Shown: piece after piece, positions 1-5,798 of the stretch | How the letters are laid out: each line of letters begins with the position of its first letter | Position numbering within the stretch: position 1 is the stretch's first letter | From: Ekhidna sp. | Lineage (GTDB): Bacteria; Bacteroidota; Bacteroidia; Cytophagales; Cyclobacteriaceae | Length of the DNA stretch: 6,341 nt | NCBI GenBank assembly: GCA_013214445.1 | Contig: JABSPG010000245.1 | Span: 1 to 6,341, forward strand | Direction: 5' to 3' | Notes under the pieces: model-generated | The model's database searches: none | The model's input: only the letters and a program-made list of their open reading frames with translations | Told to the model about the DNA's origin: nothing | Program-made: the position numbers and the translations under genes

Positions 1-701
1 TCATCAGATATAATAATGAATGCATCAAGATAAGAGCTTTGCTGAGAGACTAAAGTGGTAAATCGATTGTATAAATCAAAATCAATATGGTTAAGTGAAA
101 ACGCCTGAGTTCCGATAGCCCTTTCAATACTTGCATATTCCTTTGATTTTAAGAAATAGATCATTGCATGAATTTGCTGGGCGATCTCTTTATCCCTGGT
201 TTCATCTATCAACTTGATAACCGTATTCAACGAAACATTGTTGATTTCCGAAAATCGGCTGATTGATTCCTCAGAATCAATTTTGTTTTCGTCAATATTT
301 TTTCTGAGTGCTGCAATTTTTTCGAAATGCGAATTGAGCTCATCCAGATCCTTTCTATGAAGCTCCATCAGCTCGTCCAACTCTCCTCCAGAAAGCTCGT
401 TATAATATTGTTGCAACGTACTGTCTGTCCTGTCCCTTTGCCTATTTAGCTTTATCCCAAAGTTTTCTCCCTCGTTCAAGAGAAAGCCAGATGAAATACT
501 TCGTTCTTTCTGCAGCTCATGAACTACATGATTGATTTCAACTCCAACTGTTATGGCTTTATTGAGCCTAACACTATCGGAATAATCCAAGTAGTGGTAC
601 CTAACTTGCAAATAATCAAATACCAGAATGATGACTATGAGCGGTATGATTATTACCGCAAACTTCAGTCTTATGGGTAGGTTGGTAAGTCTCTTTATCA
701 T
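1..701 (-). CDS. Membrane sensor with NIT-like domain, 3' part missing (possibly a chemoreceptor)
   Basis: This is the first 233 codons of a gene that continues past the left edge. I translated it by hand. The ATG at 701-699 is directly preceded by an in-frame TAG, so it is the first possible start; it lies 17 bases after the upstream cheY stop. Residues about 12-29 form a hydrophobic membrane helix after a short basic N-terminus (MIKRLTNLPIRLK). The following region is mostly helical and hydrophilic and should lie outside the cytoplasmic membrane. It contains HELQKERSISSGFL (residues 61-74) and SIERAIGTQAFS (191-202), which resemble the conserved QKERG-S-G and ERA--AF patterns of the NIT (nitrate/nitrite-sensing) domain. 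NIT domains are usually followed by a second membrane helix, HAMP and an output module. The chemotaxis context favours a methyl-accepting output domain, but a histidine kinase or cyclase is possible. The ligand cannot be told from sequence. Confidence 0.75.
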   Translation of the reverse strand, partial: MIKRLTNLPIRLKFAVIIIPLIVIILVFDYLQVRYHYLDYSDSVRLNKAITVGVEINHVVHELQKERSISSGFLLNEGENFGIKLNRQRDRTDSTLQQYYNELSGGELDELMELHRKDLDELNSHFEKIAALRKNIDENKIDSEESISRFSEINNVSLNTVIKLIDETRDKEIAQQIHAMIYFLKSKEYASIERAIGTQAFSLNHIDFDLYNRFTTLVSQQSSYLDAFIIISD

Positions 702-718
702 CTAAAGATTGCTGCTGG

Positions 719-1081
719 CTATGCTAATACTTTGTCTACTACTTTCAAAAGGTCCTCTTCGGTGAACGGCTTAACGATATATTCAGATGCCCCGAGTGAG
801 ATACCTTTGTTTACTACTGTTTGCTGTCCCACAGCGCTAATCATAATAACTTTAGATGGGACGCCTTCATCCTTGATTATCTTCAATATTTCAAAACCCA
901 TCATGTCAGGAAGTATATTATCAAGTGTGATCAAGTCAGGCTGCAATTGTAATGCTAAATCGATTGCACTCTCCCCATTTTGCGCCTCTCCAACTACCTG
1001 AAAACCAGCTCCCTCCAAAGCTGTCTTGATTAATGATCTCATGTATATCGAATCATCTACAATTAGTACTGTCTTACTCAT
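719..1081 (-). CDS. cheY: CheY-type single-domain response regulator (distal copy)
   Basis: This is a 120-residue stand-alone receiver domain, the usual CheY length, with no output domain. The acidic metal-binding pair is Asp9/Asp10 (VDDS), the phosphoacceptor is Asp54 (LDNILPDMMG), the switch hydroxyl is Ser82 (MISA), and the conserved Lys is Lys104 (VKPF), with Tyr101 at the aromatic switch position. It should receive phosphate from CheA and carry the signal to a motor or other target in the cytoplasm. It is about 57% identical to the other CheY in the window (66 of 116 positions in my hand alignment), so the two are likely duplicates separated by the CheC gene. The start is an ATG with an A-rich leader and no Shine-Dalgarno sequence. 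Because it lies next to the sensor gene, it could also serve a branch separate from the main output. Confidence 0.95.
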   Translation of the reverse strand: MSKTVLIVDDSIYMRSLIKTALEGAGFQVVGEAQNGESAIDLALQLQPDLITLDNILPDMMGFEILKIIKDEGVPSKVIMISAVGQQTVVNKGISLGASEYIVKPFTEEDLLKVVDKVLA

Positions 1082-1152
1082 TTGTTTTTATTCTTATTTA
1101 GTCTCTTATTAGTAAAATGGTTTGGCGGTAGGTATTTTGGGTGTCAGTTAGA
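1082..1152 (-). other. 71-base spacer with A-rich leader before the distal cheY
   Basis: The spacer lies between the cheC stop and the distal cheY start. The bases just before the ATG read AATAAGAATAAAAACAA on the minus strand, with no purine-rich Shine-Dalgarno match. A similar AAACAA element precedes the cheC ATG. A-rich leaders of this kind are common in Bacteroidetes, where many genes do not use the anti-Shine-Dalgarno interaction. I found no convincing promoter or terminator hairpin by eye. Confidence 0.35.
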
Positions 1153-1749
1153 TCAAACTAGATCTTTAATTCTATCAACAAATTTATTGTGAAACACCCA
1201 AATAAAATCTGGGCATATATCTAGTTCCTTTCCCTTAAAAACGGCTTTAAAATGAATGATAGATTCAAACTCACTCGAGTCTTTTACAATAAAATCATTT
1301 AAATCAGTGGCTTTCATGACCTTTAAGGATGGAACATCCCCATAGATTTCCATATCAAGTGAATTGGAAAACTCTGTTATGACAGCAGCAGATACCATAT
1401 TATCAATCTCAGTCAGAAATCCAAGTTTCATAATTGTACTTTCCTTAGAGTCATCTTTTGCTACACTTTCAGGAAGGCATGCTTCATACAATTTTGCTAC
1501 CTCTTTTTCAGAGAAAATCAAATGACTTGTTCCTTTCAATTCTCCCATCAACTCTGTCTTAATCAAATGCACCTCCTGATCAGGACCACCAAATCTATCC
1601 ATGTCTAAATCTGCACTAACATAGTCTACTTGCTCTATGCTAATTGGACTTTGTAAGATCATCTCCATTGATGCCTTTGCCATTGATAAGCCATCAAAAA
1701 TCAATTTGGTGGCTACTTTCATTTCAGACTCATTCAAATTCTCTATCAT
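1153..1749 (-). CDS. cheC: CheC-type CheY-P phosphatase with one recognisable active site
   Basis: This 198-residue soluble protein belongs to the CheC/CheX/FliY family, which removes phosphate from CheY-P. The family signature Glu-x2-Asn-x22-Pro is present exactly: Glu114 and Asn117 (LTEIDNMVSA), with Pro140 (YGDVP) 23 residues after Asn117. The residue four before Glu114, usually Asp or Ser, is Gly110. The N-terminal half repeats the fold (helix with LSMAKASMEMIL, residues 21-32, followed by SPISIE), but its Glu and Asn positions are lost, so only the second site looks active. The segment LKGTSHLIFSEKEVAKLYEACL (71-92, described by position) matches the central strand-helix of CheC. The length fits CheC (about 200 residues) better than CheX (about 155). 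It sits between two cheY genes, its likely substrates. No cheD, the usual CheC partner, is in the window. The ATG follows an A-rich leader. Confidence 0.8.
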   Translation of the reverse strand: MIENLNESEMKVATKLIFDGLSMAKASMEMILQSPISIEQVDYVSADLDMDRFGGPDQEVHLIKTELMGELKGTSHLIFSEKEVAKLYEACLPESVAKDDSKESTIMKLGFLTEIDNMVSAAVITEFSNSLDMEIYGDVPSLKVMKATDLNDFIVKDSSEFESIIHFKAVFKGKELDICPDFIWVFHNKFVDRIKDLV

Positions 1750-1833
1750 TTTTGTTTCTTAAATCGCTATAATGCGCTCTCAAAATAGTGCTTTATTCTC
1801 AATACAGCATTGTCTTTGGGCGAACGAATATGA
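1750..1833 (-). other. 84-base spacer with A-rich leader before cheC
   Basis: This is the longest gap in the window. On the minus strand the bases before the cheC ATG read AAGAAACAAAA, similar to the leader of the distal cheY, with no Shine-Dalgarno sequence. The gap is long enough for an internal promoter, but a Bacteroidetes-type -7 element (TAnnTTTG) with a well-spaced -33 TTG is only half matched (TATTTTG). A 4-base inverted repeat CAAT/ATTG is too weak for a terminator. Confidence 0.35.
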
Positions 1834-2190
1834 TCATTTATCGAGTTGATTCAATATAGCTAACAATTCATTGTTATCAAATGGCTTGACGAGGTAATAT
1901 GAAGCTCCATATTCCTCGGCTTCCACAATTGCCGACTGTTGTCCAACAGCACTAATCATCACCACTTTAGATTCTACTCCTTTCGTCTTCATTATCTTAA
2001 GAATATCCAAACCAGTCATGTCAGGAAGAATATTATCGAGGGTAACAAGGTCCGGCTTGAGATCAAAAATCATATCAATGGCCATTTCACCGTTCTTAGC
2101 TTCACCAATCACTTCATATCCCTTTTCTATTAGCAGGGTTTTCAACGTGGATCGTATGTAAGTTGAATCATCTACAATAAGAACTCGCAT
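1834..2190 (-). CDS. cheY: CheY-type single-domain response regulator (proximal copy)
   Basis: This is a 118-residue receiver domain with no output domain. Key residues are Asp7/Asp8 (VDDS), phosphoacceptor Asp52 (LDNILPDMTG), Ser80 (MISA), Tyr99 and Lys102 (VKPF). It starts with an ATG 11 bases after the cheR stop, so it is the more tightly coupled of the two CheY proteins to the cheW-cheB-cheA-cheR core and the better candidate for the main CheA output. Both CheY copies have Ile two residues after the phosphoacceptor Asp (DNI) and Val two residues after the switch Ser (SAV). These are positions known in CheY to tune phosphoryl stability, which hints that they have similar decay rates. The C-terminus (LAILNQLDK) diverges most from the other copy, along with helix 4 (SAIVEAEEY versus TVVNKGISL), the surface that usually binds targets. 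Confidence 0.95.
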   Translation of the reverse strand: MRVLIVDDSTYIRSTLKTLLIEKGYEVIGEAKNGEMAIDMIFDLKPDLVTLDNILPDMTGLDILKIMKTKGVESKVVMISAVGQQSAIVEAEEYGASYYLVKPFDNNELLAILNQLDK

Positions 2191-2201
2191 AGCTTCTAAT
2201 T

Positions 2202-3017
2202 TTAACTCGGTATCTTTTTATAAATACGTGTCTTAACATCATAGATGCTGAACTTTGATTTCCCATACTCTGGCATGATATCATAATAACCAATTACAAG
2301 AAAGCCATCATCTTTCAAAGCTCCATGAAGCAAATCCAAGACTCTCTTCTTTAGAACATCATCAAAATAGATCATCACATTCCTGCAGAGGATGATATCA
2401 AACTTATCATCCATACTATCAGTGACTAGGTTATGGTTTCTAAAAAACACATTAGTGGTGTACCTAGGCTTTATATTTGCATATTTATCATGGTAATCAA
2501 AATAGTCAGCCATATCACGGCCAGGAAAGAACTTCAGAAAAGGAACTAAATATTGCTTTAACGTCAAGAGAGAATAATGACCTTTCTTTGCCTTGTTAAG
2601 TGCAGTCTTACTAAGGTCAGTGGCAGTTAACCTAGCAGAATTCAACAGGTTCAGCTTTTCCAGTACTATATTCATTGTATAGACTTCCTCACCTGTAGAA
2701 CAGCCAGCATGCCATATCTTGATTGACCTGTTCTTTTTCGTGATCTCCGGAATGACTTTATCTCTCAGATTTATCCAAACATCAGGATTTCTGAATAGCT
2801 CTGTCAGATTTACAAGAAGATCATCTATCGCATTTATAAAAAATTCATTGTCCTTAAGAACTGAAGACCAAAGCTCAATAATCGACTCCATATTGTGCTT
2901 TAACATCAACCTTACAATGCCTCTTTTGAGTGAGGATCTTTCGTAATTTGTGAAATCTAGCCCATACCGATTGTTTATCGCTTGCATGAGAGCTGTTAGC
3001 TCTTCATCACTGATCAT
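2202..3017 (-). CDS. cheR: Chemoreceptor glutamate methyltransferase CheR
   Basis: CheR uses S-adenosylmethionine to methylate glutamates in receptor signalling domains, opposing CheB during adaptation. At 271 residues it has the usual length. Residues about 1-75 form the helical N-terminal domain, ending in LTELFRNPDVW (71-81), the family's TEFFR-P motif with Leu for the first Phe. The SAM-binding Rossmann core follows: IWHAGCSTGEEVYTM (101-115) is the glycine-rich motif I with acidic Glu110/Glu111, TATDLS (131-136) holds the ribose-binding Asp134, and FDIILCRNVMIYF (206-218) is the hallmark CRNV-IYF segment. The C-terminus GYYDIMPEYGKSKFSIYD (243-260) replaces the more common SES-L ending and looks like Bacteroidetes CheR proteins. 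No TPR or other extension is present. The ATG is 23 bases after the cheA stop, without a clear Shine-Dalgarno sequence. Confidence 0.96.
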   Translation of the reverse strand: MISDEELTALMQAINNRYGLDFTNYERSSLKRGIVRLMLKHNMESIIELWSSVLKDNEFFINAIDDLLVNLTELFRNPDVWINLRDKVIPEITKKNRSIKIWHAGCSTGEEVYTMNIVLEKLNLLNSARLTATDLSKTALNKAKKGHYSLLTLKQYLVPFLKFFPGRDMADYFDYHDKYANIKPRYTTNVFFRNHNLVTDSMDDKFDIILCRNVMIYFDDVLKKRVLDLLHGALKDDGFLVIGYYDIMPEYGKSKFSIYDVKTRIYKKIPS

Positions 3018-3040
3018 ATCGGTAGTTATAGTGCTGATAA

Positions 3041-4768
3041 TTAAGCAGTTTTATTTGCTGACTGGAATAATAGATCCATGATAGAAGCTACGTCTAAAAC
3101 TGGACAGACGTTTCCTGAACCTAGAATAGTTGTCCCACTTAGTAGCTTACTTGTGTCTAAAGGTTTTGGTAATTTCTTTTCAATAATTTCTTTCTGACGT
3201 TGCAATCGATCCACCACTAAACCTAGAAGACGACCAGAATGAGTAGTGACAATTACGTTTAGTTCTGTATTATCATCAAGGTCTTTTAAAACCTGCTGAC
3301 CTACTTCAGTCTGATCTATTTCTGCAACATTTTTAATCTCTAATAGGCTACTTAGAAAGATAATTGGTAGCGATCTATCTTGATAGTCCACCATTAGGCT
3401 ATCCCCAACTTGATGCAGTTCACCCTTTTTTAGATATGCGACAGAATCAATATAAGTCAGAGGAATGGCAAAATCTTGCTTGTTTATCTCAAATAAAAGT
3501 GCGCCCTTCAAAGCTAGTGAAGAAGGCAAAACAAGGTGAATGGAAGTACCTAAACCCAATTTAGTATCTACCAAAACCTGACCTCCAATTGATTCCACTG
3601 ATCTTTTTACAACGTCCATTCCTACCCCTCTTCCTGAGATTTCTGTCACTTTTTCTGCACTTGAGAAGCCGGGTTCAAAAATGTATCTGATAATCTCGTT
3701 TTCAGACAGACTGTTGGCTACATCCTGCGATACCATTTTTTGCCTGACTATCTTCTCCTTGATCTTTTCAGTATTGATACCCTTACCATCGTCAGATATA
3801 GTAATCACCACACTGTCCTTTTCCAACTTAGCATCCAAAGTCACACTAGCCTTTGGCGGTTTGCCTGAATCATTTCTTTCCTCAGCAGATTCAATGCCAT
3901 GTCCCACAGCATTTCTGACCAAATGAACCATTGAATCGCTGATAATTTTTAGAATATTACGATCAATCTCAACTTCTGTACCCTTTAAGATTAGCTCCAC
4001 ATCTTTCTTTTCAGTGGATGCTGCATCACGCAGAATTCGATGAAATTTATTAAATAGAAATCCCATCTGAACCATGCGAACATTCATGATCCCATAGTGA
4101 AGATTAGAAGAGATTCGTTTTATTCTTTCAAATTCTAATGTACTCTTACCTTCCTCACCAAAAAGTGCAATCAGTCTATCACGTTCAATAACAAGCTCTC
4201 CCACCATATTGAGAAGCTGGTCCATCTTCTTTACTGGAATTTGTACAACATCGGCAAACTGAATGTTGCTACCTGCTCCTGAATCCCCTTCTTCTACATC
4301 AGACGAATCACTTTCTTCAACAGCAACTTCATCCTTTTGTGGTTCATTATCTTCGACCTCTTCGGACTTACCAGCATTCTCCTCTCTTGCATTCTTCAGA
4401 TAGATAGCGAGCTTAGTCTTGATTCCCAGGAAACTGACCCGTTCGCCGGATGTTACTGCATTGATAAGTCCTCCCAGTTTATCATTAGCTCTGAAGAGAC
4501 TATCAACGAGTTCTACATCTAATTGAATTTCTCCGCTCTTTATTGCCCCAAATACGTCTTCAACGGTATGGGCAAGCTCTGCAATCTTGTCAAAGCCCAT
4601 TCCCATTGCATTTCCTTTGAGCGTATGAACTATTCTGAAAATATTGGTTACCGTCTTCTTGTTTGAATGATCTTTTTCCAGATCAACAAATAGCCGGTTT
4701 AGCTCCTCAAAGTTTTCAAGGGCTTCTGTCAGAAATAATTCTCGGTATTCTTCCTCCTTAGATTTCAC
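3041..4768 (-). CDS. cheA: Chemotaxis histidine kinase CheA (no recognisable P2 domain)
   Basis: CheA is the central kinase: it binds receptors and CheW, autophosphorylates in trans, and phosphorylates CheY and CheB. Domains in its 575 residues: P1/Hpt about 5-108 with phosphoacceptor His48 (HTLKGNAMGMGF); an acidic linker about 130-168; P3 dimerisation about 171-240 (QIPVKKMDQLLNMVGELVIE); P4 ATPase about 240-414; and P5 CheW-like about 416-570. ATP-site boxes are N (HLVRNAVGHGIES, 282-294), G1 (DDGKG, 326-330), F (FEPGFSS, 364-370) and G2 (SGRGVGMD, 378-385), with GT at 407-408. In the N box, Gly289 replaces the Asp usual in CheA (NAVDHGIE). E. coli CheA (654 residues) has a P2 CheY-binding domain between P1 and P3; here only a short charged linker is present. 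The start is GTG at 4768-4766, one base after the cheB stop; a TAG lies in frame shortly upstream and the first in-frame ATG is inside P1, so GTG is the only plausible start. Confidence 0.96.
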   Translation of the reverse strand: MKSKEEEYRELFLTEALENFEELNRLFVDLEKDHSNKKTVTNIFRIVHTLKGNAMGMGFDKIAELAHTVEDVFGAIKSGEIQLDVELVDSLFRANDKLGGLINAVTSGERVSFLGIKTKLAIYLKNAREENAGKSEEVEDNEPQKDEVAVEESDSSDVEEGDSGAGSNIQFADVVQIPVKKMDQLLNMVGELVIERDRLIALFGEEGKSTLEFERIKRISSNLHYGIMNVRMVQMGFLFNKFHRILRDAASTEKKDVELILKGTEVEIDRNILKIISDSMVHLVRNAVGHGIESAEERNDSGKPPKASVTLDAKLEKDSVVITISDDGKGINTEKIKEKIVRQKMVSQDVANSLSENEIIRYIFEPGFSSAEKVTEISGRGVGMDVVKRSVESIGGQVLVDTKLGLGTSIHLVLPSSLALKGALLFEINKQDFAIPLTYIDSVAYLKKGELHQVGDSLMVDYQDRSLPIIFLSSLLEIKNVAEIDQTEVGQQVLKDLDDNTELNVIVTTHSGRLLGLVVDRLQRQKEIIEKKLPKPLDTSKLLSGTTILGSGNVCPVLDVASIMDLLFQSANKTA

Positions 4769-4769
4769 A

Positions 4770-5798
4770 CTATAAGTTTTTGACTAAATACTTTCCTATC
4801 TCACTTATATCTAATGAAACATCAACGACCCCTGCCGCGCAAGCAGCCTTTGGCATTCCGTAAATCACACTACTCTCTTTGTTTTGAGCTATCGTATAAC
4901 CTCCTGCTTCCTTTATCGCCTTCATCCCCTTCACACCATCTTTTCCCATACCCGTCAGAATAACCCCAACCATTCTACTTCCATAGACTTCAGCTGCACT
5001 AAGCATCATAGCGTTTATGGATGGGTTATTGTACTCCTTAAATTTTTGATCTGTAAAATCAACAACCCCATGTCGATTGCTTCCTTTGAAAACGAGATTG
5101 GAATGACCCGGGCAAAACATCACTTTACCAGGAACTGGCTCATCTCCCTCCATCGCAGCAACGACATCAAGTTCCGTTAGAGAATTAAGTCTTTGAACAA
5201 ATGGAGGAATAAATGCCTGAGGCATGTGCTGGCATATAACAACTGGTATGTCAAAATCTGCCGGAATGACGGTTAAGACTCTCTCTATTGCTGTGGGGCC
5301 GCCAGTGGAAGCTCCAATGGCAATCAAATCAAACCTACCATTCTTCTTCGCCTTTAGAACTGGCTTGCTAGGCTTTACTTCTGTGATTCTTGAGGGTTTA
5401 GCTCTTGATGCGCTCTTCACCTTATTAATAAGCTCAGAACTTATCTCCCTCATCTTGGACTTGTTCCTATTTGGCTTATTCATATAATCAACCGCTCCAC
5501 TTTTAAGGGCATCAAAGACCGGTTGCAAATCTGTATTCCCAACAGAACTAAGTATGAGGATCGGTGTAGGAACCTCCTTCATGATCCCTTTAACAGCATA
5601 AAGACCATCATAATCTCCCATATTGAGATCAAGGATCACAACATCAGGCTTTAATTCCTTAGTCTTTGCAATAGCCTCTAACCCATCATTGGCTGTACCC
5701 ACAACGTCTATATCACTATCTTCAGAGACCAAATCCGAGATCAGCAACCTCATAAAGGCCGAATCATCAACGATCAATATGTGCAGTTTTTTACTCAT
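4770..5798 (-). CDS. cheB: Chemoreceptor methylesterase/deamidase CheB
   Basis: CheB removes methyl groups from receptor glutamates (and can deamidate glutamines), and is activated by phosphate from CheA. At 342 residues it has the usual two-domain length. The receiver domain (about 5-125) has Asp11/Asp12 (VDDS), phosphoacceptor Asp57 (ILDLNMGDYDG), Ser84/Ser85 and Lys108 (NKP). The usual Met-Pro after the phosphoacceptor is Met60-Gly61 here. A basic Lys/Ser/Pro-rich linker spans about 126-153. The esterase domain (about 155-340) has the catalytic triad Ser164 (GASTGGP), His191 (CQHMP) and Asp287 (LTGMGKDG), matching Ser164/His190/Asp286 of the enteric enzyme. Its ATG overlaps the cheW stop (ATGA), which suggests translational coupling, and cheA begins one base after its TAG. 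No pentapeptide-binding tether site could be judged by eye. Confidence 0.97.
   Translation of the reverse strand: MSKKLHILIVDDSAFMRLLISDLVSEDSDIDVVGTANDGLEAIAKTKELKPDVVILDLNMGDYDGLYAVKGIMKEVPTPILILSSVGNTDLQPVFDALKSGAVDYMNKPNRNKSKMREISSELINKVKSASRAKPSRITEVKPSKPVLKAKKNGRFDLIAIGASTGGPTAIERVLTVIPADFDIPVVICQHMPQAFIPPFVQRLNSLTELDVVAAMEGDEPVPGKVMFCPGHSNLVFKGSNRHGVVDFTDQKFKEYNNPSINAMMLSAAEVYGSRMVGVILTGMGKDGVKGMKAIKEAGGYTIAQNKESSVIYGMPKAACAAGVVDVSLDISEIGKYLVKNL

Noticed and set aside
732..1001. Open frame of 89 codons on the plus strand
   Set aside because: It lies fully inside the distal cheY on the opposite strand, and its translation has no recognisable domain. It is a shadow of a well-supported gene.
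1153..1749. Calling this gene CheX
   Set aside because: The length of 198 residues and the duplicated fold with two helix segments fit CheC better than the shorter CheX, though the single active site is CheX-like.
1750..1833. Possible promoter or terminator in the 84-base spacer
   Set aside because: The -7-like TATTTTG is only a partial match with poor spacing to a TTG, and the only inverted repeat has a 4-base stem. Neither is strong enough to call.
3364..4522. Several plus-strand open frames of 61-81 codons over cheA
   Set aside because: The minus-strand CheA translation is complete and conserved through all domains, so these antisense frames are chance openings.
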